From positions 4,542,001 to 4,606,000 of the forward strand of contig NC_064447.1 of assembly GCF_023343835.1 (NCBI RefSeq): DNA of 64,000 nucleotides, in the 5' to 3' direction. The position numbers were made by a program, and so were the translations under genes. Every line of letters starts with the position of its first letter. Position 1 is the first letter of the stretch. The notes beneath the pieces were generated by a model. It was not told where the DNA came from. It worked only from the letters and a program-made list of their open reading frames with translations, and made no database searches. The stretch comes from Lagopus muta (lineage: Eukaryota > Chordata > Aves > Galliformes > Phasianidae). This document shows positions 10,641-23,100 of the stretch, piece after piece.

Positions 10641-12687
10641 ATTTCACTTTTTTGTGAGCAGAACAGGAGAAAACCCACCACAACTAAATGCTTGTTTCAC
10701 ATAAAGATGTAGTAATAAAAAAGATTTAGTGATGCACCATGAGACTTAAAGAAACAAATTTATTACATAACTTGTAGCCTAGTTTTAGAAGGCCAGTTAA
10801 TAAAAAGGTATAGAGACTCCTACTGAAGTAGGTGACATGATTCACTTGATTGAAATGTTATAAAATCGTAGTTATGACTTCTTTAGGAGGGATCATAGAG
10901 GTAAATAACTCTCTTGTAAAAATCGTTTGCTAAGTGAGAGATACTGAAACAAAAAAAAGAGCTCTACAGTTTGAGAGAGAGCTGCTGAAGGCTGCATGCT
11001 TCAGGAAGAACATAGGAATTTCTAAATACTGCATGCTGCAACAATGAGACTATATTATTCAGTACCATGAAAATTGTTATTAGCTTTCCTAATTAGAGGC
11101 TGTGGAACTGACTGCAGAACTAAGTAGCGGTGATTGTTTAGCTGTTCTTTGTTATTCTGAGGTATATTTAATGCTAGCATGCAAAATGTTCTTTCAGAAG
11201 GCTAAATAAAAGTTATACATTGAACAATAGAGAGCTTGGAACACTCTTTGAAGATGGTGTGCCTGCACACTGTCCAAGAGTGATACTACAAATACTGGCG
11301 GGTCTGTGGAATATGACTATGGTGGGATGGTAACTGAAAGAGTTGTTTCAGCCCAGGGTGCGAACACAGTAGAGGAGAATCCGGAGCAATCATGGGCACA
11401 CGAGGCTGTATTTGATGGGTATAGTTCACAGTGAGCTCCTTCTGTTTTAGCTTTCCTGTTTGAGGATGTTTTTCTGTTGGTGGTAGTTTGTTGTTGTTGT
11501 TTTCTTTAAACAAGATTCCAAGAAACAGTGGAAAACATGCCAGATATTGGTACATTTGCCTTGCTTATTTGAACTATTCTATACAAGCTTAAAGTAATTC
11601 AGGAAGCCTAGCTATGCTTCCTGGAAAAAAGCAAGTTTCCAGATTTCAGGAAAGGTACTGAGTCGATGGGGAAAAGGGTGATTTTCTGTTGTTCTCAGAA
11701 GGCTTTTGTTGCATTTTCCCTGAGGTCTGTAGCAGTAAAAGGTTTTTTTGCTCATGCCTGAAGCTGGTTTTTCTTTTAAATGTCTTACTGCTATGAAATC
11801 TTAATTAAGGGGAAAAATAAAAAGAAAAAAAAAAAAAAGCTCTACAGAATCTTTGGTATTAGTTAAAGGGTTTTACCAAAGATCTTGGAGATCTGTCTTT
11901 TCAAAGACCAGGAATTGATGCTAAAGGTAAAGGAAAACAGAAAATAGATTCAAGAAGAACTTCAGAGGGCAGAGTGTTCTGCAGCTCCACTGTTCTTACC
12001 ATCACTCCTCAACAGTACATCCAATCTGTGACTGTCAATTGAATTGGATCTTGCAAAAGGCATTATTTACCACGGGGAAAAAGTGTACAGGAGGCATCAA
12101 GGAGTAGTCTGAGAACAAGAGTATCATTTAAAGAATGAGTAGCTGCTGACTCACCAGAAAAAATGTCTGCAGAGGCAGCTAATTTACATATCATGATACT
12201 TAGCTTTTATAAACACTGCCTTCTCTCTACAGAGAGCTGTGCAAACGTCTGATCGTATATCACTTACACAAACACATTAGTTCTCTTAGCCACTTTGGAC
12301 CTCTCCATTCTGAAGAAATATAATCCAATCTGTAATCTCAATTTAACTTGTTCATCTTTCAGTGCAGTAGTTTATCGGGACAGAAAAAGGGAAGTAAGTA
12401 CTAGAGTTTTCCAAGTTGCTTTGGGGAGTAAGGTATCCACCTCCTACTCAGCTGCAGAGGGAATTGAGTAATTAATTGCCTTTGAAAGTTCCAACTTCGT
12501 AAATTCGTTTAAAATACATATACATAATGTATGTCAACTAACATTGCCTTCAACTATTGTTTCTTCCTTTTTTTTTTTTTTTTTTTCCTTGTAAAACTCA
12601 AAATACCAGTAGAATGAATACACTACCATGGCTTCTCTTGCTTCTCTGTGTACTCTGCCCCTGAAGCTTGACAGAGTGCTTTCTGAG
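10641..12687. other. AT-rich non-coding stretch, no gene seen
   Basis: Nothing here can be supported as a gene. It contains a T-tract of 19 at 12568-12586 and an A-tract at about 11824-11837. Confidence 0.5.
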
Positions 12688-12758
12688 TAGCCTGGTGGGC
12701 AGGGCATAGGACTAAAGCTCAGAAAATCTGGGTTGGATTTCTGCTCAGTTTGCTGTTT
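12688..12758 (+). mobile_element. MIR-like (tRNA-derived) SINE head, ancient
   Basis: The segment 'agcctggtgggcagggcata', then 'ggacta..ctcagaaaa', then 'ctgggttggatttctgctca' matches the 5' tRNA-related part of MIR/CORE-SINE elements. The order is an A-box-like block (tggtgggcagggc), the 'ggact...ctcag' spacer, and a B-box-like ggttggatttc. Downstream CORE sequence is not recognisable and is replaced by a T-rich stretch. Birds keep only old, diverged copies of this family, which fits the divergence seen. Confidence 0.5.
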
Positions 12759-15689
12759 TGTATCTTTTTTTTTGTTATTAAATGATGACTTAATACAAGG
12801 CCACGTGTTTCTGAAAATGAAACCCTCTCAACAAATTCATAGTTTATAAGACTGTATGTATAAATAAGTATATATGTGTCTGTGAGTATGTGTATGAATA
12901 TATCAAAATCCTGGTGTGGAACACTAGAAGTAGAAAGGTCCCAACAAGGGAAGATGATGTTATTGGAGAAGCAGAGTGCATAGGTTCACAGTAGATATCA
13001 AAAATGTGTTTTCATTCCATTTACTTCTTCACAGGCAGAAGTTGGTAATAGACTATTTTAATACCTTTTTGAAAGCTGCCTTGGAAACCTAGCTACTAAG
13101 CCATAAAGGGAATGTGTAAGTCCCCAGAAGGCTTCCTTTCTTTTCTTTTATAAATATGTAGAGGGAAAAGCAAGATAAAAAAATACAGCTTCAAAGATAG
13201 ATGTAAAATAATTTTCCTTTATCTATTATCTTGCCTACTGCAATATGCTAAAGCACTTTGCTGAGTGTTATGGAATTTAACGTTAAACAAAAACAAGCAG
13301 AAACAAAAATCTGTTCTAATTTCCTTCTGATTTCTCGCTCAGAGCCAATCAAGCTCCTGGTCTGGGGAATTTAAGACAGCGCATTATCATTTTACTACAT
13401 TTGTTTTTACTTAGGAAATTTGGTTACTTTGTTACTGAAGAAAAAAAGTAGAATTTGGTTATAAATGTAAACAGTTAATGATTTCATGAAATATTATTTA
13501 AATGATCTCAAGGCAAGTTAATCTTCAGCACTATTGGCTAAGGAAAGATTCCACCCAAATGTCAGAAGTTCTCCTAAAGCTGTTGAACGACTTCAAAAAT
13601 TAAAGCAACATTGTTTCAAAGACATTTCTACTCAGCATTCTCATCCCTATTTTCAAAGAGTGCAAGTATTATCAAATACATTTCTTAAGATATGCAGAAG
13701 AAACAGTAGGAGACTGAGTTCTTTTGCATCTGTGTTTCAGTAGTCTGTCATACTAAGAAAACTCTCACTTTTTTTCTCTTTCATTTTCCATGTAAATGAG
13801 AGGAAAGCACAGGCTAAAGGTTTTCAAAGCGTTACGTGTACCCATAGGAAAAGCACAATGTACATTTGGGTTATTGTAGTGTTGTTATGTTATTGTATTT
13901 CTTTATGCTGAGTCTCAAATGTTATTTACCACATTTAGGAATGTATGTGATTTGTTTTCAGAAGAAAACATACTCCTAAATTCCTTAGAAGAATCTCAGT
14001 AAATCTATTGTGACCCTAATACCTTGAGATAACAAACGGAATGGTCATGTTCTTTCTTTGTATGCTTAACAAAAAAAAGAGTTAGATTAATTCTAAACTA
14101 CAGGCATGGCAAAAGGCAGTTATAATGAATTTGTAAGCAAGGAGAATTTTCCCTGTTTTGTATTTATTTGTTTATTTTCCTGCAGCTTTGTAGAAGTCAG
14201 TAGTAGAAAGGATGAAGGAAGTTTGTCTTTTAAATGACCAGTCTGAAATATGCAAGGCACTTTCATTTTTCTTCACCTGAGATGTTTATTTCTGAGTTTA
14301 TCCATTTTTTCCATGTTGGCAGATTTATATAAAACAACAGTAACAATATTTCTGGTGGTCTCAGAAACTAAGATAGGAGAAACTAAGGAAAAACTCAGAA
14401 ACTAAGGAGGAGAAGCAATGCCTACACAAAATTAAGGTTTTTGTGTAAATAATTGTGAAATAATGTGTTAATGATTTTGGCAACATATAAGAGCAACAAC
14501 AACAAAAAAAGATAAAAACTTCAGTTTTGGCCTCCTGTCACTCTTCCTAAACTTCAAACTTCTATAGAAGTAAGAATGCCCTGACAGAAGTATGCCTGAA
14601 GCCAGGATACAGTTTTGGGGAGATGAGGAAACTGAAGGAAGTCCCTCTCCCATATTCGGCATGGGACGAAGGTAGGTATGGATCCATGCCAAGTATGTAT
14701 TTCTTGGTTTTGCCATTCTTTCTTGTTTTGTTGCTTATCTGTATATAGCCTTTCTTTCTTACCTAGTACTTATGAAGTTTAATGTTTTCAAATCATCTTA
14801 TTTCAGCACATGATTTTTTCATGAAAATCTTGCCCTCGTTGCTTACCGTCTCTTTGGATGCAGTTATTTACCTCACTTGGCAGTGAGTTCTGCTTATTGA
14901 CAGAATTACTGGGACATCTATAGAATAGAGGCTTTCAAATGGGAGCACAAAAATTCTCCTTGTGAACACAAACACGTTTGCATAAGCATGAGAGAGATTT
15001 CTGAGTGCCTACAGGGCAAAGCCTCATTTTGCAGGCTCATCATTTGGACACAAGTTTTATTTTTCTGTGGCATTATCTGGTTTTGTTCCACCACTGTAAA
15101 ACCCTGTTTTCCTTGGCTTCCTAGTCCTGAGTGAGAACTATAAATGTCATAATATGCTGAGCTAATGAGGGAGCACCAGCCTGGGCTCCCTGCATGTCTT
15201 TGCTTTGTGGTTTTAAATCAGAAAATCAAACCCTTAAATTTATCCGAACATAGCCTCTTTTTTGCCTGTGTGGTTTAATGTGGCTTAATTAACGAATGTC
15301 TTAAGTGAGGATTCAAGTACCCATGTAGATTAAATGAGCCAATTTAGGATCCTGCAGGAGCTGAGTCCCTCTGAAAATACATTGTGTTTCTTCTACCACA
15401 AAGGAGTACAGAGAAGACTTAGAAGGTACAAAAGGACAACAAAAAAAGAAGAGGACAGGAAGCTTGGCTCTTCCTTCATTAGAGTTATCAGAGCAAGTTC
15501 TGTGCCAGCAGAAGACTTTGACCTCATCCTGTTAACGCTTTATCCTGGTACTTCCAAACCTGAGACCACGTGCTTCCATCTGTGCTTTTATTCAGGGTTT
15601 GCAAGGAAGATGTTTACTGCTTGATCTGCAGTGGTGACCACAGGTGTCATGCATGACAGCCAATGCCAACTGAATGAAAGAACAGATAA
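12759..15689. other. AT-rich non-coding stretch, no gene seen
   Basis: There is no supported gene. A plus-strand frame at 13534-13743 (69 codons) and one at 15334-15624 (96 codons) show no recognisable motif and lack a clear exon structure. A short duplication lies at 14360-14406. Confidence 0.5.
14360..14406. repeat. Short direct duplication, 13 bp, 34-bp period
   Basis: The 13-mer ctcagaaactaag occurs at 14360-14372 and again at 14394-14406. A partial third copy (gaaactaagg) lies between them. The pattern suggests repeated slippage in an A/G-rich stretch. Confidence 0.8.
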
Positions 15690-15935
15690 ATGTTATCTCC
15701 CAGCAGTTGCAAGGTTGACTTGACTGTTGTGCAGTTGGGCCTGTCTTGGCCTGAGAGTGTCAGATCTGCCTGGCCCATGACTGGCTTTAATACTCACATG
15801 GGGTGACAGCTCCAGCCCTGGGCTGACCAAAGCTCTGGGAGGGCCCTGAAGAGGGCAGGAGCTGCAGCAGTCATGGGCAGCACCAGAACCAGTCCTTTGT
15901 GCAGCCAAGGCTGGGCCTGGTTTCGATTCCGTGAG
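15690..15935. other. GC-richer patch, unassigned
   Basis: A compact GC-rich block starts at tgttatctcccagcagttgc and fades after gcttcagccagg. Its start resembles the TGT start of an LTR, but I see no matching end, TATA box or target duplication. Two overlapping minus-strand frames of 71 and 76 codons are probably a by-product of GC content. Confidence 0.2.
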
Positions 15936-18900
15936 GCTTCAGCCAGGTAAACAATAACTTCTTGTTTAATGCCTATGTGATATGTATTCCTTTTTAGCCC
16001 ACAAGAAAGTTTTAAGTGTGACACTGCATTACTCTGAACTCAGAACATCATTTTGCACCCAGCAGAGCTGCTGCTGCCCCCAAGGTCTCACATTATTGCA
16101 GCCATCAGATGCTGATCAGTGTTTATTGCTGAAAGTTTCCAGTTATTTTCTATTATGCTCTCATTTTTATATGGTTGAATATTCATTGCAACTAGAAAGC
16201 AAGGTTCTTGACTAGAAAACCAACTTTTGCATAAATGAGGACACTGTAGAATAAAATTCCATATGTAGAAACCCTCTAGATATCTACCAGTAAGTCAGAG
16301 GAAGTATGTTACATTTAATTTCCACAGAGATGTAAGATACCAGCACGAAGGAAAGAGAACTGTGTACTTGTTAACAGTTACCATAAAGGAGACAGTGAGA
16401 TTAGCATATTTAAATCTTCAGAATTAAATATCAAAATCAAAAATTTTCTCTGAATTTATCACCTAAGGTGATGCTATTGTTGAAAGCAAAAGTACTGAGG
16501 GTGTTAAATGGTAATTTTCTATGCACTTCACAGTAACAAGTTTTTCAGAATTGCATCCTTTCTGTGAAAGAGCATTTATTGAAAAACGCAGCAGCTCACC
16601 ACACCTTTTATAGACTCTGAGACAATTAATGGTGAAGACCCCTGGAAAAGAAATGAGATTTGTGTAAGTAATTGCTAAGATAAACATTTTAGAAATGCTG
16701 AGATCCTGGTTTTAGAGGTGAGCAAGATTTCTAAATCTATCAGGTACTCTTGAGAATGCTATGATTTGTTATCTCTCTGTAGCATTTCAGTGTTTAACTG
16801 CCCATTTGGAGATGCTTTGAGCCTGATTAAAAAATAATAATAATGTCTGAGCATTTGGGATATCTGCAGAATTCAGTCAAACTGATGTAAGTTGTGTTAT
16901 GATCAGACTTAAGACTGTCAATGATCCATTTGCCAAGTGATGTTCTAATATAAACACAACCATAAAATGGTATTTTTGTGACTACTAAAGGTTTGCTGCC
17001 TAAACACTGCTTACCTTGCTTCATCAGAAATGGACTGTGCCAATGTGTTGACTTGTATAGAAGGCTGATTGAGCACAGATGGGTCAAAATGGTTTGGCAC
17101 CTATTCCTCTGAGGACGTATGGACACCAGATTGCTCGTTTTCACTGCTGAGGGGTAGAACATAGTGTTTGTTTTTCTGCAGGTCTGTGTCCCGTAAAAGT
17201 GTTAATCCTGAATTTATTTCACCAGAGTTGACAGAGATTTCTGGTCTATTTTACAAATGCAATTGCTGGTATAAACAATTTACATTAAAGTTGATTAGGA
17301 GCTGTTTTGATTAGACAATTTTGTTCCAGGAAAGCTGAGTTAGTGAAATGAGCCCAGGATTGGGAATGAGTTTTTTCAGAAGGGGATTTTCTAGTCCTCT
17401 GAGGAAGAAACCTTGTTTGGTAGCTGCTAGCAGCTGTTAGTCCCCTAGCTAAGAGCTCCTACTGAGATGGGGAGAAAGGCCTAGCCTGGCAATCACTGAC
17501 CTAAATGCCTTGACAGGCTGCTCACAGTTCGGCGATGGATGTTTTTTTCTCATTCTTCAGTTTTCCCTCATTAAAAGACTTCCTTTCTTCCCAGTGAGAA
17601 GTGGGGAAACATTTTAGTTTTTAGAAGTGATACGATACAGTAACTGTTTTGTGCTCAGCTCCATTTACAATATATAAATATAATACATTTGCACAGAGAA
17701 GAATTGATATCCTACAAGTATTACTAGAAAAATATTTTTTTCCAAACATTTAAAGTGAATACTCAGTTTATGTGGTCATTCACTGTGACTGCTGCTGAAT
17801 GTAGCTGTTTTTATGGAACTGTTTTGATGCTCTTGAACACTGCACAGAAAGATAGTATGCATGTTTTATTAGTTACTACTAATAAAAATACCTTTATATT
17901 TCTTACTTATTCTTTTTAAATAAGAGCTGAGGCTTTGTCTTGATTGTTATGTCCTACTGGAGTAAAAACTCCGTTATATACAGTTATACTAAAGCAACAA
18001 CGGAGGAAAAGACCTGTGCTTTTTATAGGTATACATTGCAGTCTCTTTTACTAGGCTGGCTTACAAGACAAAAATGTTCATTCTTTATTTGTATGAACAG
18101 CCAAGTGTAGCAGCACCAATGTCTGTAACTGGATTTCATTATGGAAATTCAGCTAAAAAGGGCCACAGGCACAAAAATCCATTAAAATGTTTCTATTGCT
18201 TTACATATTCTTCTGTGATAAAAATAGCCCTATATTTGAATTTAAGAAGCTTTTGCCTAAAGGGTAGCAGATGGATATTAAGGAGATTATAATAAAGAAG
18301 AGTATTATAAAAAAAAAAAAAAAGCTGATGGGGGAGTACCATTCTTTCATATTTAGGGAAAACATTTGTAAGAGCAAAAGGTATTCCAAAAATTGTCTCT
18401 CTTTAGGTAATTAATAATAGCTTGTTGATTCTTTCTTTTACTATGTGAAGGCCTGATCCTAAAATGGGCTTGTTCTGTAAAACTCTGATACAACTGGCAG
18501 CTGAAAAATTGGATGGATCTAGGACACTTGCATTGTTGTTACTGTAACTGTGTTGTAAGATGTGAAGAGTAGCTGCCATCTGAGCGTGCTTAGAAATAAA
18601 CATAAAACAATGTTTGGCTTATTAAGAGTTTGAAAAATCAGTCATCACAAGATTTTGAGACTGTGCAGTCATTCTAGACTATTTCCTTTGCTATTTTGCG
18701 TCTGAAATGTTTCTGATATTTACAAAAGTGTCTTGACAGATTTAAAGGGTTTCTTAAGTTTCTTGGAAGCTTCTGGTTCCCTTAGAGTGCTGGCTGAGTT
18801 TCCAGCAGGTTTTGCTTAAAACACAGAGGTAAATTCTTAGCTATTGTGGCTGCATTGCATAGCTTGATATGGCTCCGGTCAGGGACAAATCACATTTGCA

Positions 18901-19721
18901 CGATAAGCTGAAGTAGGTCTGCAACACACAGCTCCCAGAAACATGTCATATTGGAACATGTTGCTGCGACCAAACTGTCTGGGTGTAAGTACAGTAAAGC
19001 AATAGCTTATTGCTTCTTACAGAGAGCTGGAAAATCTTTCACTGGTTTGGATTGCCACATCCTGCATCCCATGGCCTTTGGGGAAAGGGATTCTCGGGTT
19101 GCAAGAAGTCACTGCATCCTCCAGAGGTCTGTACTGAAAAGAAGAGCAGCTGACAGAAGGAAACAAATTTCACATGCGGATCATCTGAAACACTCTGGTG
19201 TGCTGGCAGTAGGTGTCCCATTTAAGTCTGATGGGATTAGCTGGCTTCAGTGGGCTTGACATCTGCGTGGCTAAGGTTACACTTCTCTTTCTCTTTAAAG
19301 TGTCATGTCTAGCTGGCCCTAACAACATTTCAGTGATTGCATTCTCTTTTTTACACTTACTATGTCTTGGTTTAATATTGTGAGCTGTGTTACAAGGAGG
19401 GATTTGCTGGATATTGTTCATTTGATTGAGCTGTGGGGCTCTTCCAGTGAAAGATAGGGGGAAGAGAGAGGTGGGAAGGAAACAACTGGAATAACCAGGA
19501 AGGGTTAAACAAAGAGACGACTGCTGCAATGCCTAAGTGTTTTTGGCACCCCTTTAATGTGAAACCTTTTCATCTGAGTTATACCTTCAGAAGTCAGATT
19601 TCACAGTCAGATTTCACTAGACTCCCTTTGAGTTTTGTGATTCCATTTCTGTCCTAATTACATTTTTCAGAGGGAGATTGCTCTTCAGTTTTAGCAGAGT
19701 GGAATTTCTTTTATGCAATGC
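15936..19721. other. AT-rich non-coding stretch, no gene seen
   Basis: No supported gene or named repeat. It has an A-tract of 15 at 18309-18323. The segment 18840-19260 is somewhat GC-richer and has a plus-strand frame of 102 codons (18951-19259) with no recognisable motif. Confidence 0.5.
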
Positions 19722-19797
19722 TATATATATAGATATATATATACACACACACACACACACGTGTGTGTATATACTCACGTATGTATATTTATATCTA
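19722..19797. repeat. Compound (TA)n-(CA)n-(TG)n microsatellite with palindrome
   Basis: A TA-rich run (19722-19743) leads into a CA run ending at 19760, which turns directly into GTGTGTGT (19761-19768) and then TA-rich sequence with acgtatgtata. The 16-mer acacacacgtgtgtgt at 19753-19768 is a perfect palindrome. Both alternating purine-pyrimidine runs are of the type that can form Z-DNA or a cruciform. Open frames read across it on both strands are artefacts of the repeat. Confidence 0.95.
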
Positions 19798-19859
19798 GAG
19801 AGAGACTCAGACTCAAGTCTTTTGTTCTTGGCACTCACCATATGCTACTGTTTAATATT

Positions 19860-20110
19860 TAATCAGCCCCACCTCATCAGAAACACTGCTGGCCTCATTA
19901 GATAATTAATGGCTGCCTGCATCTCATTTGCTTCAGTTGATACATCTGCAGCCAGTAATTAGAGCAGGAGTTTATTAGTTGCACTGGCTTAGTTTATTTG
20001 TGAAACAATCTCTCCTTTGATTGAAGCCGCTGGGATTGGCATATGTGGACGGCCTGCCTCCCTGTTCAGTAGGGCTCTTTTGTTTACATTTTTGCTACAG
20101 TTTTGCAACA
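19860..20110. promoter_or_regulatory. Possible regulatory element rich in homeodomain-type motifs
   Basis: This short interval holds many TAAT/ATTA cores: attagataattaatgg near 19897, taattag near 19957, and ttattagtt near 19973. It also has catctgcag and tttgattgaa motifs in complex, non-repetitive sequence without an open frame. Dense homeodomain-type sites in unique sequence within a gene-poor region are common in developmental enhancers. This is inference from motif content only; TAAT cores are frequent in AT-rich DNA. Confidence 0.2.
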
Positions 20111-23100
20111 CTGCACATCCTGGCAGTCCTAGGAACAGTTGGTGGTGAAGATTTGCCTTTTATAATTTAGAAGATAATTGGGTAATTCTATGCAGTAATG
20201 CTACTGCAAAGCAATTCAGTAACTTTGGGGAGGGGGGAGGAGGAAATCTGGTAGACAATTTGTTCGTTTATAGTTCTGTTTCTTTGTGGATTTTGTGTTT
20301 TTGTTTTTCTTTAAATCAAACGCCTTAATAAAAATGTTCTGGATCCATGAAGGATGTACGTGAAGCCTACAGAGCAGCAATGTACTGGCCAAGCTTTGAA
20401 TCTGAAAATTTTGCATCAATACCTTAGCTAAAATCATACTGGTGTTCTCAAATGTTGGTGAGTGCATGCCAGGGTTAAACCTCTGTGCTTGGTCTGTCTC
20501 CCCGTTTGCAACCTATAAAATATACTGTAATATTTTTGCCTGTCCCTGCAAGTCTGTGATAGATCTCTCACTGAGTAGTCCAAAAGAAAACTTTTATACA
20601 ATTGACTATATTAAAATAATAGGACAAATTGCTCCTCTCTCTGAGAGAAAATGCTGAACCACATATTGTCAGAATTCAGCGTCTGGAAGATTATTTAGTA
20701 TTTTTATACCTCCTCAGGTACAACAGTAATCCAGATTAAATGGACTTGTGTTCTCTGAGAAAGTCTCATGGCTGGTTCTCTGCCACTTAAGCAAGTTTCT
20801 ATAGTGATAGTTACTCAGCCAAGCAGAATTGGAATTGGGGATCTGCTCCCTCCTCATTGCTTACTTCTTCTTTGCACCTTTGTGGAGCAATTTCTCTTGG
20901 CACAGTCTTTAGGTACCCAGATAGTGCTTTATTCATCTCTGCGATGGCATGTTTATGCATCGAACAGCCCACATCAATAAGATGCAAGAGCTGACGCTTA
21001 ACACTGGGAAGAGAGGTGTACCAAATTCAACTGTCTTTACCTCTCTAAATAGAGAAGGAGGAGTGGGAAGTGTTTACTTTTTTGCAGTTTTTGTTCTCCA
21101 AAGTGTGAGATTATTGAATTGGTAATGTTTTTTTTTTCCTATGTGAGAAAAAGTAATTCAAGCTGTTAACTCCGGCGTTAGCCTCAGTGAGGATTCAGCT
21201 TTTGTGAATACCTGCAGTTTGGACTTGTTCCAGGATCAGCCTGACAGATCTAGCCATCCTTGCCAGTGTGCAAGGCTTCCTGTGACTAAGCCGTATTTCT
21301 TTCAGTACCTGTGTTTCTACCAGCGCATTTACTTCTCAAAGCCTGTTCTATGCTGGGATTCCCTTTCCTGCTTGTTTTACCCTCATACATCTGTGGAAGA
21401 CTATTGTAGGTCTGTCTGTGTGCCAATGATTTTTTACCTTCAACCTTGCTAAGGCAAAAAACTGTTCTAGCCAAAATTTAAGCCTACCCTTCTGGACGAG
21501 TTTGGGCAAAATATTCCAGGTTCATATAATCTTCACCCTCTGTAGGGAGGGGTTAAAAGTTATCCTGGACAAATTATTCAGTTGAAGATATAAACTATCT
21601 TTAAGTAAATGCTTGGGGCCACCAACTCCCCACTCCTGTTTTTTTTCAAGCAGTAGAGAAGTGCTACTGCCATACTGCTAGCTGTGCCCCATACAGTCCT
21701 CTCTTCCCCTAGTCTGTGTGTCTGAATTTTTATGTTTGCTCCCTATTTCATCAGACATATTTTGTGCTGATCTTAGTTGCTTCTCAGTCATGGTTGATTC
21801 CGCCCTGATGTGTAGAGATCTAATCCTGGAGACAAGCTAGAATTCATCCTAAGCACACCTTTAAAGAAATGGCACTAAACATTCTGGTTTCACAATTAGA
21901 AGGGGTGTCTGTAAGTGGTATTTTTACCATAGCAATTCCTTATCGGTCTTCAAAACATCAAAAAACAAACAAAAAAACATATTCTTCTACTAGATAATCC
22001 TTTATCATGTCTCTGTAGCTTCACTTAGCCTGCGCTGACAGATTCAGTATGTTTTGACAGTTCTGACCTGATGAAAAATCTTGTGCTGTGTTGGTAATTG
22101 ATTGTACCCACAAATGACTCACGGACTCTATTTTGTTTCTGTTGTTCAGCGTGTCACTTGAGTTTTTTGTTTGTGTTTTCTGGTTTGATTTCTGCACAGT
22201 GAGAAGGGCTTTTGATTCTCATTCATAAGGTGTTGTTGGGCTGCCTCTGGAAATGGGAGGAAGGAAAGACAGCTGTCAGTGCTTTGTGAGCAGGGCACAA
22301 GCCTAATGATTGCTGCCTATGCTCCATGTGGTATGCACAGGCTGCCTGGACACTGCAGCCTGGAAATTTGGATCACACTGGTTGCTTAATAAGTGCTCCT
22401 TTGTTCATACTTTCCTTTGATCGTTCCCCTCAATGACAATGTACTGAACCCCAGTAGTAGTTAACTTCTGCTTCGCACTGTTACGCATATGGGGCTACCA
22501 GCTAAAACACATTTTGGTTATATTTCTAACTAGCAATAGAAAATCTGCTTAGTTGACTTACTTTAGCACTTAGCTAGACCTGTACCTGTCTGTGTAGCCT
22601 GCCTGTATTCTTTTGTGTGTTCTATGTATTTGGACATCCTGTGTATTTGCTAAAATTTCAAAAAGGTAACTCTTCTCTGAGGCCTCCCAGTGACATAAAT
22701 GCTGTTTTAAATGCCAGGCTTTTTTGAAACCCGATTGTTTCATGATGTTACATTGCCTTGTCTTCTAGGTACTTGCACCATCTGAGTATTTAACTTCCTA
22801 GGGTACCTTTGAAAACCTCAGTTCTATTTCTGGAGTCCAAAGCACTAAACTTTGTCTATACTGTGTGTGCATGACTGCTTTCATTAGCTCACAGAACTCT
22901 CATCATTGCATACATATGCAGTTATGTGCCACGTTTTTTTCTTCATTGCATAGTAGTGATGAGATTAAAGGTGAGGACTTACATCGGCTGATTCTTCAAA
23001 TTTGCCCATTTAATAAAATCTCAACAACAGAATTTACAAGACTAGAAAACAGTTCTTAAAATTTCATTAGGAAATGAAAATTTTCCAAACTACTTCAGTC

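Noticed and set aside
18984..19021. GTAAGT followed by TTCTTACAG, resembling a mini-intron
   Set aside because: The spacing of about 35 bases is too short for a vertebrate intron and the flanks show no coding sequence.
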